Assembly: GCA_903927005.1 (NCBI GenBank)
Contig: CAIYLH010000049.1
Coordinates: forward strand, 1-59,091
Length of the DNA stretch: 59,091 bases
Source: an uncultured Pseudomonadota bacterium
GTDB taxonomy: Bacteria; Pseudomonadota; Gammaproteobacteria; Steroidobacterales; Steroidobacteraceae
Reading direction: 5' to 3'
The notes below the pieces were generated by a model, which was not told the origin of the DNA, did not search any database, and was given only the letters and a program-made list of their open reading frames with translations. A program made the position numbers and the translations under genes. Shown here in pieces: positions 1 to 7,786 of this stretch (its first letter is position 1; every line of letters begins with the position of its first letter).

Positions 1-139
1 CCCTGGCATGTGGCCGTCGCGCGCGGCCGCTCAACCCTGAGTTAGCTGGATCAAGAATAGGCGCTTGCCCGAGGCAGCGTCGGCGACACACGGAGAAACG
101 TGCCGCCGCCTCCTGCGCCGCCCCGAGGGCGCGTACACA

Positions 140-1141
140 TCACCTTCCCCGCGACCGCTGGAACTGAACCATCACGGGCTCCACGAGGTCCTTGCGCAGC
201 TTCGCGACAGCGCCCATCGCCGTGAACACATCGCAGTTATTGGCCTTCGCATACTCCCTTGTCGCCATCGCGAGTTCTGGCACGGGGTTGTCCAGGTTGT
301 CGCCGCCGGGAGCGCGGAGCTTCCCTGTGACGAGGCCGGGGGCGTAGCCATGCGTCCCGGGCGCGAGGGCCACCGAGTCCAGCATGTCCACGGCGCTGAA
401 CGTCTGCGCGGTTGCCGGGTCCTTCACGCGCCGTAGGATCAAGTCGCGCATCCCGGGGGTGACGCGCCCCGGGCGCACGTAGTCCTCGGCCTTGCGGGCG
501 AACGTCTCGGCGTCGATCTTGCGCCTCAGGGCATCAGCCGTAGCCTCGGCAGCCTCGGCTCGTCGCGCGAACTCGTCGCGCTCCGTCCGCAGCCGCATGA
601 CCTCGGCGAAGTCGTGCCGCCCGGCGTCGGGCGTCTTTCGCGCCTTCGGCTTCGGCTCCTCGACGGGGAGGGTGAAGCTGCTCGCGAAGGCGAGCGCAGC
701 GACCGCGTTCCGGGACGCGGCGAGCTTCTGTAGATCGTCCAGCGTTCGCACGGCGGGTTGCGCCGCTCCGAGCAACGCCACGGCGTCCAGCAGCATCGAG
801 TAGTTCGTGCCGTCGATGTTCACGTCGCGCAGCAGTTCAATCGACATGTTGCGGTACGCCCCGGACGCGCACAGGCGCTGCGCCTCGTCCGTGAGGTGGA
901 GGTCGGCGTACACCCCCGACCCCGAGGCCGTGACGGACCCCTCAGCAACCCACCCGAGCGCGGGGGCGCTGTCGTCGGAGGTGTGCCCGGCCTTCAGGGG
1001 TATCCGATGCCCACCCGCCATGGCGACGTTCGTTTCCTGCGCGATGGTCTGTGCGTCGCCGGAGGCGAACGCGATGCCGTTCGGGCTATTCGCCGTGTCG
1101 AAGATTTTCACGCGCTTGAGTAGCTTGCCCATTTCATCCAT
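140..1141 (-). CDS. Mu I-like prohead protease with C-terminal scaffold region
   Basis: This protein of 333 residues resembles the phage Mu I protease family, which cuts scaffold and capsid proteins during head maturation. The N-terminal half has the family layout: a histidine at about residue 53 (KAGHTSD) followed by a GWV strand, then a serine at about 100 in RNMSIE, the likely catalytic pair. Residues 180-215 are charged and look coiled-coil (RLRTERDEFARR), as in the protease-scaffold fusion of Mu. It starts at ATG 1141 or at the fourth codon, behind GGAG. It lies 13 bases after the 112-residue gene. The capsid gene expected next would run off the left edge; bases 1-139 show only a possible GGAGG motif and no assignable start. 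Confidence 0.75.
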   Translation of the reverse strand: MDEMGKLLKRVKIFDTANSPNGIAFASGDAQTIAQETNVAMAGGHRIPLKAGHTSDDSAPALGWVAEGSVTASGSGVYADLHLTDEAQRLCASGAYRNMSIELLRDVNIDGTNYSMLLDAVALLGAAQPAVRTLDDLQKLAASRNAVAALAFASSFTLPVEEPKPKARKTPDAGRHDFAEVMRLRTERDEFARRAEAAEATADALRRKIDAETFARKAEDYVRPGRVTPGMRDLILRRVKDPATAQTFSAVDMLDSVALAPGTHGYAPGLVTGKLRAPGGDNLDNPVPELAMATREYAKANNCDVFTAMGAVAKLRKDLVEPVMVQFQRSRGR

Positions 1142-1154
1142 TTCTCCGTAATTG

Positions 1155-1493
1155 TCAGCAGGGGTCCGATGTGTCCGCGAGCCACGCCGCCAGCACGTCC
1201 GGCGGGATGCCGACCAGTAGGCTCAGCAGCGTCATTGCGTCCGGGTCGCGACCCCGGAATGCGCGGTAGGCCGTGATCGAGGCGAACGCGGCAACCACGA
1301 TGTCGTCGGATCGGTCGGCGAGCTTGTTGCACTCGGCCGCAGACCGATGCTCCAACTGCTCCCGTCGCAACGCCGCCACCCGCCTCCACAGCAAGGTGCG
1401 TTCGGCGGACGAGCGGGCGGCCGAAGCCGCCCACGTCGCCGCGTCCACGCGGGGCTGTAGCTCGTCGGCTATCGCTGCGTGGTCGGGGATCAC
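1155..1493 (-). CDS. Small phage protein of unknown function (112 aa)
   Basis: I do not recognise the family. The likely start is GTG at 1493, sharing a GTGA overlap with the stop of the upstream gene; a longer reading upstream has no support. The sequence is helical and rich in Ala, Arg and Leu, with a hydrophobic stretch near residues 85-100 (MTLLSLLVGIPPDVLAAWLA) and no signal peptide. Its place between terminase and protease suggests a head-assembly or head-completion role, by position only. Confidence 0.6.
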   Translation of the reverse strand: MIPDHAAIADELQPRVDAATWAASAARSSAERTLLWRRVAALRREQLEHRSAAECNKLADRSDDIVVAAFASITAYRAFRGRDPDAMTLLSLLVGIPPDVLAAWLADTSDPC

Positions 1494-1741
1494 GCTTTCC
1501 CCCTCGGCGGCATCGCGGCGAGCGCAACGTCGCACTCGCCAGACGTCGTGTGATCGCCGGCCTCGGCGGCATACAGCTTCGCCTTGATCAGCGCGTCGCG
1601 GTCCACGGGGCGATTGCCGTAGTGCTTGTTGTCGCGCTGGCAGTCGAGAATCTGGCGGCCGATGTGCGCCTTTTCCTCCGTGCTGTAGTCGGACTCGGCC
1701 TTGCGCGATCCGTCGCGCGTCTCGGGAACTAGGTGGCTCAT
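1490..1741 (-). CDS. Small phage protein of unknown function (83 aa)
   Basis: A hydrophilic protein of 83 residues with a charged N-terminal half (RDGSRKAESDYSTEEKAHIG). I do not recognise it. ATG 1741 (MSHLVPE) is a better start than the TTG two codons upstream, because it begins just after the stop of the preceding gene at 1744. It overlaps the next gene by GTGA. It belongs to the late head-gene string. A structural role is inferred from position alone. Confidence 0.55.
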   Translation of the reverse strand: MSHLVPETRDGSRKAESDYSTEEKAHIGRQILDCQRDNKHYGNRPVDRDALIKAKLYAAEAGDHTTSGECDVALAAMPPRGKA

Positions 1742-1743
1742 GA

Positions 1744-1947
1744 TCAATACCTCGGGGGCATGTTGGCGGCGATCAGGGTCGCGATTGCGGTGAGGTCACG
1801 GTTGCCGGTCGGCGCGGGTGTCTGCCCGAGGCTGATCCGCAGGTTGTCGCCCTGCCGATCCTCCAGCGTCACCTGTGCTGTTTGCGCGGCGGTGTAGCTG
1901 GTCGGGTTCGTCACGGTGCCGTCGGCATTGAGCGGGCGCAGGCTCAC
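1744..1947 (-). CDS. Small phage protein of unknown function (67 aa)
   Basis: Starts at GTG 1947 in a GTGA overlap with the upstream stop, so translation is probably coupled. The 67 residues look beta-rich (VTLEDRQGDNLRISLGQ) and end in PPRY. This is compatible with a small head decoration or head-tail adaptor protein, but I recognise no family and the role is a guess from location between terminase and protease. Confidence 0.5.
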   Translation of the reverse strand: MSLRPLNADGTVTNPTSYTAAQTAQVTLEDRQGDNLRISLGQTPAPTGNRDLTAIATLIAANMPPRY

Positions 1948-2225
1948 TCGTCGCCCTCCAACTCGACATCCTCCATGACCCCCTCGACCATCGGCGTATA
2001 GAGCGCCAGCCGCGCGAGGTGCGGGTACTTGCGGCAGTGAGCCGAGAACTGCGCGAAGGAATCACCCTTGCTGTTCTGCCGCAGGGGCTCCTCGGCCGCC
2101 CAACGCTCACGCAGCGCCGCGTTCGCCGCGTTCGCGATGGCGGGGGTGGTCGCGGGGGCATGGGGGTGCTTCCGATAGATTTCCCGCGCGCTTTCTTCGG
2201 TCCGCTTGAATGTCAGTTTGCTCAT
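1944..2225 (-). CDS. Small phage protein of unknown function (93 aa)
   Basis: The start is placed at ATG 2225 (MSKLTFKR) because an AGGAGG motif lies about nine bases upstream; a reading that begins earlier would run into the end of the terminase gene. The protein is helical with a basic N-terminus and acidic C-terminus (EDVELEGDE). It follows the large terminase stop by 13 bases and overlaps the next gene by GTGA. In many phages the portal gene occupies this slot; this product is far too short to be one. Confidence 0.6.
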   Translation of the reverse strand: MSKLTFKRTEESAREIYRKHPHAPATTPAIANAANAALRERWAAEEPLRQNSKGDSFAQFSAHCRKYPHLARLALYTPMVEGVMEDVELEGDE

Positions 2226-2238
2226 CGCATATGCCCTC

Positions 2239-3684
2239 CTATGGGCGTCTAGTGATTCCACGGTGATCGTCGAAGTAGTCCCGGAAGTAGTCGTGCGACA
2301 CGACCATCAATTGCTCGCCCAAGTTCGCCGTCGCCAGCTTCGACGCCTCGACGGCAGCGAGCGCCACGGCGTTCGCGAGGTCGTCGTGCGCTCCGGGGCG
2401 ATGGTCCACGATGTCTTTCGTGCGGCCGGTCTTTCGTTCCAGCCCGAGCAACTCGACCCGCAGAGTCGGCTCCGGCGGGAACTCGACGCGACCGGCCGAC
2501 ATGAGCGGCAGCAGTCGCAAGTAGGTGTCGGAGCGGGACGCATCAGCAGCGCTGAGCGTCACCCCGACCTTCGCGTAGATCGTGCGAGCTAACTCAGCGC
2601 CGTACTGGTCGGCGACCGTCCCGGCGAGCCGGTATTCCTTCAGAAACTCGGCCACCTGGGCGGCGACCACCCCGGGGTCATGCGGCGACGGCCATCGGCG
2701 GCACGCGTCCACAACGACCCGCTCGCCCTCGACATGCGCCACCGCGCACGCGGCCGCATCCCCGCGTCCGCCGGACACGTCCAGCCCGGCGACGTAGGTG
2801 ACGTGCCCGCCGTTGTACGTCACCAGTCGCGGCTTCTCGCGGGGCTCGGGGCGCACGAGGCTGTCGACCAATGCCGCGTCGAGGAACGAGGCCACGTCGG
2901 TCCGGAACTGACTGAGGTATTCGGCGGCATTGCCCACCGGGTCGCGGGCCAGCTCGGAGTCGATGAAGTCCTGCGGGATGAGGGGGTTCATCTGCCGCGT
3001 GGTCGCCAGCGCGAACATCGTGTGCGGATCGTTCACCCCGAAGCACCGCCGGTACATCTCGCCGAATGGGGATGTGGCGGAATAAACGGAGGAGATAATC
3101 ACCAGTCGCGCGGCGGGCTGCGTCGCCATCGCGGGGCTGAGTGCCCGCAGCACTTCGGTCGCCTGCTCGTTGGGCCAGAAGGCGAACTCGTCCAAGATCG
3201 CGCCGAGCAACGTCACGCCGCGCACGGACGCCTTGTCGGCTGCTGCTATACGAATCTCGATGCCGTTGTTGAAGGTCACGGAGTCGGCATTCACATTCGC
3301 GACTTCGGCCCAAAGTGCCGGGGACGCTTCCAGCGCGCCGACGAGGTAGCGCATGGCGACGTTCGCCTGTTCCTTCGTGACTGCGAGAAGCAGCAGCACG
3401 CCGACTTCGCCGGCCGCTAGCGTCCAAGGGACGAACAACGCCTGATAGATCAGGATGCGCACCGCCACATAGTCCTTGCCGCCGCGTCGGCCGATCCCGA
3501 ACGCCAGCACTCGGCATGTCGGCGTCGGGTCGCGGCCACCAGTCAACTCCCGGAACGTCGCGAGCGCGGAAGGCGTGAGGTCTGCGCCGAAGCAGCCGCC
3601 CACCAGAGCGCGCCATGCAGCCCATGAGTCGCCGTTTAGGTCGAGCACCTTGCGGAACGCCGTTAGGATGCCGAGCGGCTTCAT
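2239..3684 (-). CDS. terL: Phage terminase large subunit
   Basis: The ATP-driven DNA packaging motor, 481 residues, a normal length. The N-terminal ATPase has a Walker A-like GRRGGKD at about 65-71 and a Walker B strand ending in LDEFAFWP near 168. The SSVYS segment at about 200 fits the coupling motif. The C-terminal RNase H-like nuclease is indicated by VAGLDVSGG near 298, the DQYGAE segment near 368 and HDDLANA near 443, supplying the acidic metal ligands. It overlaps the small-subunit gene by ATGA at 3681-3684, so the two are translationally coupled. All key motifs are intact, so the packaging gene does not look decayed. Confidence 0.9.
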   Translation of the reverse strand: MKPLGILTAFRKVLDLNGDSWAAWRALVGGCFGADLTPSALATFRELTGGRDPTPTCRVLAFGIGRRGGKDYVAVRILIYQALFVPWTLAAGEVGVLLLLAVTKEQANVAMRYLVGALEASPALWAEVANVNADSVTFNNGIEIRIAAADKASVRGVTLLGAILDEFAFWPNEQATEVLRALSPAMATQPAARLVIISSVYSATSPFGEMYRRCFGVNDPHTMFALATTRQMNPLIPQDFIDSELARDPVGNAAEYLSQFRTDVASFLDAALVDSLVRPEPREKPRLVTYNGGHVTYVAGLDVSGGRGDAAACAVAHVEGERVVVDACRRWPSPHDPGVVAAQVAEFLKEYRLAGTVADQYGAELARTIYAKVGVTLSAADASRSDTYLRLLPLMSAGRVEFPPEPTLRVELLGLERKTGRTKDIVDHRPGAHDDLANAVALAAVEASKLATANLGEQLMVVSHDYFRDYFDDHRGITRRP

Positions 3685-4079
3685 GGGCTGTCGGCCTCGC
3701 CGTCCGTCGCGTGCGCTGAGATGAGTTCAGCGAGCGAGGGTGTGCGCTTTGGAACCCGATGAAGGCCGAGCGTCTGGCCGAGACGCAGCACACGATCCAC
3801 GGCAGCCAGGTATTGCGAGGTGTCGAACGGCTCGCCCGCCCGGGCGGTGCCTTCGATCTTCACGGCGAGTGCTTCGACGTGGATGAATCGTTCGAGCAGT
3901 GATCGCTGGATCCCTGACAGCGTGTCGAGTCCGCCGAGGTCGTCGCCGATAGTCAGCATGCGTTGTTCGAGCGACCGGGCCAGCGCGAACCGGCGATCCA
4001 TCCGATTCATCCAGCCGGGCCGAGCGGCCCGAGGGAGCGTTTGGCGCTTGCGGCTCGTGCCGCTTCCGGGACCTCCCAT
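3681..4079 (-). CDS. Putative terminase small subunit
   Basis: Called by position, directly upstream of and overlapping the large terminase, and by its helical make-up; I see no unmistakable small-terminase motif. The basic N-terminus (GTSRKRQTLPRAARPG) could bind DNA, and the middle helices (RFALARSLEQRMLTIGDDL) could form the oligomer. I prefer ATG 4079 (MGGPGSGTSRKR): it has GGAGG about 13 bases upstream and shares TAATG with the end of a 28-codon reading frame at 4079-4165. GTG 4115 is an alternative start and adds 12 residues. Confidence 0.55.
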   Translation of the reverse strand: MGGPGSGTSRKRQTLPRAARPGWMNRMDRRFALARSLEQRMLTIGDDLGGLDTLSGIQRSLLERFIHVEALAVKIEGTARAGEPFDTSQYLAAVDRVLRLGQTLGLHRVPKRTPSLAELISAHATDGEADSP

Positions 4080-4189
4080 TAGTTCTGGGGTGCCTCCGGA
4101 TTGATCCGCGGCCACAATCTTGGTGGTTTCGCGGTGGTTACCAGTTTTTTCATCAATAGATTCATCTGCTTATAACTCGTCTCGGATTA

Positions 4190-4528
4190 CTAATCCGTGT
4201 CCGCCGTATCGGCGCCCGGACGGAGTGCCGCCAGAACATCCGTGAGGCGAAACCGCAGGTATTTCCCGGCACGCAGGAACGGCACACGCTTTTCGCGGGC
4301 GGCCTGCTCCCACCACGTATCCGGCACGCCGGTCTTGTCGGCGAGCTGCTGGCTCGTCAGCAGCGGCTCGTCCCACGGAGGAGCCCCGCTACCGGCCGAT
4401 CCCTGAGACCCGAGAGAAGCCCCTACCGGCGACCTCGCGGCCGCCCGGGCGACCTCCTCGGCCGTCAGCCACAGGTATCCGGGACCGAACGGAACCGGGA
4501 TCAACGGATCACAGCTCATCGGAGTCAT
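4190..4528 (-). CDS. Excisionase-like helix-turn-helix protein
   Basis: The C-terminal half (about residues 55-102) is a winged helix-turn-helix of the HTH_17/excisionase type: LLTSQQLADKTGVPDTWWEQ followed by a wing, LRAGKYLRFRLTDVLAAL. The first 50 residues are Pro, Gly and Ala rich and may be a linker. Such proteins act as recombination directionality factors or small repressors. The start ATG 4528 overlaps the end of the primase gene by 20 bases; the fourth codon, ATG 4519, is also possible. Its place between replication and packaging genes suggests a switch to late functions, which is inference. Confidence 0.7.
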   Translation of the reverse strand: MTPMSCDPLIPVPFGPGYLWLTAEEVARAAARSPVGASLGSQGSAGSGAPPWDEPLLTSQQLADKTGVPDTWWEQAAREKRVPFLRAGKYLRFRLTDVLAALRPGADTADTD

Positions 4529-7040
4529 ACCTCGGATATTCGCGGGTGGGGGGTTCTGACGGTTCTGGGGGGTTGTCCCCCGGCGACGGCTCTACGCTTT
4601 TTCGGGCTTCCCCGTTTTCTCGAAAATTCAGGCCCGGCGAAAACCCCCTACTACCCCCAGAACCCCCCATCCGCGGAGCGACCCGCCATTGGGCGGCCTT
4701 CTTCGACTTCCCTCCCGCGGCCTTGCGCTCAATGCGCAGCCCTGCGGTGGTCCATCGGTCCTTCATGCGCAGCAACCACTGGCCGAGCTTCTTGCGGTCG
4801 ATGTCGCCGCCTCGCTGACCGAACTCCTCAGTGAGCAGCGCGATCAACTCGTGAAGGGCCTCGCGGTCCCGAGCCGCGTTGTCGGGGGCGGCCAGCTTTC
4901 GGACGCCGATCCAGTCGTGGCCGTAGACGTCCGCCCAAAGCGAGACCACCGCATCCAGCACAGCCCGTTCCGGGTCCTCGGCCTGAAGCGTCCGAAGCGA
5001 CAGCACCGGGTCCGCACAGCCAAGCCAAACCAGCGGTCGCTGGACCCATCGGCACCATTCCTCGTACCCGACCAAAGGCTCCGGCGCGCTCCCCGGTTCC
5101 GCGGCAGCCTCATATGCCGCCACAACCGTGAAGATGTCGGTCAGCACTTCGACTCTTGCGGCTTTCAGGTCTGCCAGCAGTTCGGGTCGCTTGAAGGTGC
5201 GGGCGGTCGGGTCGCCAGCCGGATCCAGTCGGCAGGCGATGAACCGTCGCGTCAGGTCCTCGCCGACCGCGACGTTATTCCCGGTCACCATCACGAGCTG
5301 GTTGCACGGAACCACGTGCGTCCGCGAGGCGCCGAGTTCCCGAGCTTGGCGCTCTGGCTCCGTCAGCACCTGGGCCAAGGCGTCGTTGGTGACGATCACG
5401 CCGGACGGCACGTTGTCGAACACGAGGCTTTGACGACCTTCGATCTGCGCAGCGTCGATCTGCTTGCGAAGTTCTTGTGCGTCGGTGATGAACTGCATCA
5501 CGGCGGGCAGACGACCGAAACCGATCACATGCACGGCTTTTGCCGCGGTCGTCTTGCCGGTGCCGTACTCGGGTGCGTCGAACGCGATCCCCGGCGCCGT
5601 CCGCAGGCTCGGTCGCAATGCCGCCGTCATCATCCCCGCGACCATGACCGCGAGGTCGACATCCCCCGCGAACGGGAACTCCTCGACCCAACCTCGGAGC
5701 CGCCCGAGCGACGCCTCCGCGTCCTCGCGGGTCGGCCTCGGCAGGCAGGTCACGCCCGCCGGCACCGTGAGCCATGCGCGGAGTTCCGGGTGGTACCCGG
5801 GTTCCGAAAGCAGGCGCCCACCACCCAGATAGATCGGAGCCGACACGACAGCGTCCAGCCGCGGCAGCCCGGCCCACTCGTGGGGTGCCGCCAGCACCGT
5901 CCGCGCGACCACGCCCGGGCAATCTATCGGCTTCGTGCGTCCCTTCTGGTCCAGTCGACTGAAGGCAATCAGGCCGCCGAGTTCGTATGCCAGCGCAGTG
6001 CCGTCCAACAGCGCCATCTCCAGCGACGACACCAGCGCATCACCAAAGCCCCGGCGCTCGGCCATATATGGCCGCACCAATAGCTGCCCCCGAGCGAAGA
6101 TGGACGCGGCGATTCCGCGGCGGGCCAGAACATCCAGCACCGATCCGACAGCTTCCGGCAAACTTCCGTCGCGCATCACAATCGTGTCGCCGCGGTCCGC
6201 GGGCCGGAACTTCGCCGCGGTTCGCACGGTGCGTTCGATGTCGTCGAACCGCTCCTGCCATCGAGCAGTGCGATCCGGGCTGGAGAGCATGTGGCCCTTC
6301 AGCATCGTGATGATGTCGCCCGCCGCGTAGCCGCGTGCGGCGTACTTCGCGGCGAGGCGAGTCAGCGGCTCGTGGTAGGAATCCCCGGCCATGATCGCGG
6401 CCGCGAGTTCCTCGATGCCGTTGCCGTCGCTCGGCGATACGTCCGGCTCACGATCCTCGTCGGAGGCCAAAGCCTCGGCGATCTTGGCCAGGCTGAAGCG
6501 ACGGTCCGGGCGCCACTCCACGCATTCCACGCGGAAGGGTTCGCCATGCTCGGGCTTGTTGTTGATCCCGGTCGGCAGTCGGCCGTACCGCACGAGGTTC
6601 ATGCCGCTCTTGTCGCAGAGCTTCAGCTCATTCAGTCGTTCGTGAACGGGTCGGATCTCATCATCGTCCGCCAGCTCCGAGAGTAGGTAGCCCCACTGCT
6701 GAGACAGCGGACTGGTCTGGATCTTATAGGACGGGTCGCCGAACAGCCGCAGCACCCGGGTCTCGTCACCCTTGGTCGTCACGTCGTCACAAAGCACGAC
6801 CGCTGCGCCGAGCGCGGAGTCTTTGTTGCGGCGCTCCGCGTCGGACGGAAAGGCCGCGATGCTGACGTATGCGTTGCTGCCGTTGATGTGGGGGGCGCGG
6901 TCGGGGGGGCACGAGTGGCCGCCCCAACGAGCGCCCGGGCTCGCAGGCGGGTCATCGAATACCGCCACCCACGCCACCGCGTCCTCGCCTGCCGGCAGCA
7001 GCACCGCGCGCAAGAAGTCAGGGACAGTCGGGCGGGTCAT
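4509..7040 (-). CDS. RepB-type primase fused to a helicase-like ATPase
   Basis: A replication protein of 843 residues. The N-terminal part (to about 210) looks like a RepB/archaeo-eukaryotic primase fold: GSNAYVSIAAF followed by an acidic strand, VVLCDDV, and a later GMNLVRYGRLP. The C-terminal part has a P-loop, EYGTGKTTAA, near 480, an acidic strand, LVFDNVPS, near 523, and MVTGNN near 570, as in phage and plasmid helicases of DUF927/superfamily 3 type. It is expected to prime and unwind element DNA. Two oddities: a short palindromic segment within codons 39-46, and a terminal tail of GGSGGS and PPEPSEPP blocks encoded by an inverted repeat. The start ATG overlaps the preceding stop as ATGA. 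Confidence 0.8.
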   Translation of the reverse strand: MTRPTVPDFLRAVLLPAGEDAVAWVAVFDDPPASPGARWGGHSCPPDRAPHINGSNAYVSIAAFPSDAERRNKDSALGAAVVLCDDVTTKGDETRVLRLFGDPSYKIQTSPLSQQWGYLLSELADDDEIRPVHERLNELKLCDKSGMNLVRYGRLPTGINNKPEHGEPFRVECVEWRPDRRFSLAKIAEALASDEDREPDVSPSDGNGIEELAAAIMAGDSYHEPLTRLAAKYAARGYAAGDIITMLKGHMLSSPDRTARWQERFDDIERTVRTAAKFRPADRGDTIVMRDGSLPEAVGSVLDVLARRGIAASIFARGQLLVRPYMAERRGFGDALVSSLEMALLDGTALAYELGGLIAFSRLDQKGRTKPIDCPGVVARTVLAAPHEWAGLPRLDAVVSAPIYLGGGRLLSEPGYHPELRAWLTVPAGVTCLPRPTREDAEASLGRLRGWVEEFPFAGDVDLAVMVAGMMTAALRPSLRTAPGIAFDAPEYGTGKTTAAKAVHVIGFGRLPAVMQFITDAQELRKQIDAAQIEGRQSLVFDNVPSGVIVTNDALAQVLTEPERQARELGASRTHVVPCNQLVMVTGNNVAVGEDLTRRFIACRLDPAGDPTARTFKRPELLADLKAARVEVLTDIFTVVAAYEAAAEPGSAPEPLVGYEEWCRWVQRPLVWLGCADPVLSLRTLQAEDPERAVLDAVVSLWADVYGHDWIGVRKLAAPDNAARDREALHELIALLTEEFGQRGGDIDRKKLGQWLLRMKDRWTTAGLRIERKAAGGKSKKAAQWRVAPRMGGSGGSRGFSPGLNFRENGEARKSVEPSPGDNPPEPSEPPTREYPRYDSDEL
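4548..4668. repeat. Inverted repeat inside the end of the primase gene
   Basis: The arms GGGGGGTTCTG (4548-4558) and CAGAACCCCCC (4658-4668) are exact reverse complements. A second pairing, GGTTCTGGGGG (4561-4571) with CCCCCAGAACC (4654-4664), overlaps it. The arms enclose about 80-100 bases, and both are translated: one arm gives PPEPSEPP, the other GGSGGS. The transcript could fold into a large hairpin just before the stop codon. Confidence 0.7.
6902..6925. repeat. GC-rich palindromic segment in the primase coding region
   Basis: An imperfect hairpin: a run of seven G followed by CAC, a GA turn, then GTG and a C-rich arm with two unpaired G. It is read in frame as WGGHSCPPDR near the primase N-terminus. 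The peptide and base pattern resemble short dispersed GC-rich palindromes that occur inside genes of some bacteria. I saw no second copy in this window. Confidence 0.4.
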
Positions 7041-7240
7041 GTGCGGAACCGGTAGTCCATGGCGTCGAGCAGCGCATCGGTCAGGTCGCAGGCGCGATGG
7101 GCGATGAGGCGCTTGTCGCCGCGTTCACCAGACGCAATCAGCGCCGCGAACACCCGCTCAGCGATCCGCTCCACGTCGGCGAGGTCGCGCAGTTCGTGCT
7201 GACGAACGGCGGTGTCTGCGCCTTGCTGCTTGCTCCCCAC
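7037..7240 (-). CDS. Small phage protein of unknown function (67 aa)
   Basis: A charged helical protein of 67 residues starting at GTG 7240 behind a distant GGGAGG motif and overlapping the primase start by ATGA. The middle (DVERIAERVFAALIASGERG) looks like an amphipathic helix. I recognise no domain. The coupling suggests a replication accessory or regulator of the primase, by position only. Confidence 0.55.
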   Translation of the reverse strand: MGSKQQGADTAVRQHELRDLADVERIAERVFAALIASGERGDKRLIAHRACDLTDALLDAMDYRFRT

Positions 7241-7258
7241 CCGATTCAGCGGCCTCCC

Positions 7259-7594
7259 TTATTCGGCATATGCGCCACCGAACCCGAACTCGCGGAGGTC
7301 GTCCGCCGTCGCGTCGTGGGCTGAGAAGTCGTCGCGCCAGCTTCGGTTCGCGACTGGAGGGCGATGCGGTCGGTCCGTGCGCCGAACTTTCATGGCGGGG
7401 CGCTCGGAGGACGAAGGAGCGCCGAGCGCGAGGCGGATGAGCGCGCACACGAAGTCCTCGGTGAGCGCGAGCCGATTGCCGCTCTCCAGCCTGAACACTC
7501 CGGGCAGGTTCGCCGTCAGTGCGTAGTGCCGAACCGTGCCGGGATCCAGCCCGGTCATTCGCGCCACGGAGTTCGGCGTATGGAGCAATTCCAC
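7259..7594 (-). CDS. MerR-like helix-turn-helix regulator (111 aa)
   Basis: The N-terminus (about 1-60) reads as a MerR-type helix-turn-helix: NSVARMTGLDPGTVRHYALT, then a wing-like segment with LESGNRLALTEDFVCALIRL. The remaining 50 residues are basic and unstructured (RRTDRPHRPPVANRS). The GTG start at 7594 follows the stop of the upstream 62-residue gene by three bases, so the two are one transcript. It probably binds DNA as an element regulator; its target is unknown, the divergent region at 7.8-7.98 kb being the obvious candidate. Confidence 0.6.
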   Translation of the reverse strand: MELLHTPNSVARMTGLDPGTVRHYALTANLPGVFRLESGNRLALTEDFVCALIRLALGAPSSSERPAMKVRRTDRPHRPPVANRSWRDDFSAHDATADDLREFGFGGAYAE

Positions 7595-7597
7595 GGC

Positions 7598-7786
7598 TCA
7601 GGCCCGACGCTTCGCGGCCAGCCACTTCATCGTCGCCGCGACATCCTGCTCCCGGAAGGAGCGCCAGCCGGTGTCGGTGCGGAGTGGCTTGATGATCCCG
7701 GCGGCTTCCAGATACCGCATGCGCGGCGGATTGATGCCTGTGCGCTTCAAGAAAGTGCCGGTACCCATCAGCGTGTCTTCGGCCAT
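7598..7786 (-). CDS. Minimal MerR-type DNA-binding protein (62 aa)
   Basis: Only 62 residues, almost entirely one winged helix-turn-helix: TGINPPRMRYLEAAGIIKPL, then TGWRSFREQDVAATMKWLAA. This is the MerR DNA-binding unit without an effector domain, as in small phage Xis or Cox-type proteins. ATG 7786 has GGGAG about eight bases upstream. It is the first gene of the leftward transcript and lies next to the divergent control region, so it is a good candidate for the element's early regulator or excisionase. Confidence 0.7.
   Translation of the reverse strand: MAEDTLMGTGTFLKRTGINPPRMRYLEAAGIIKPLRTDTGWRSFREQDVAATMKWLAAKRRA

Noticed and set aside
1-139. Start of a capsid gene at the left edge
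   Set aside because: A GGAGG motif and an open frame exist, but too few codons are visible to support a call.
4689-6083. A 464-codon plus-strand frame opposite the primase-helicase gene
   Set aside because: Antisense to a gene with clear motifs; composition is the mirror of GC-rich coding DNA and it has no recognisable domain.
6903-6909. Run of seven G in the primase gene as a phase-variable slippage site
   Set aside because: The run is short, in frame and part of a hairpin; nothing shows length variation.
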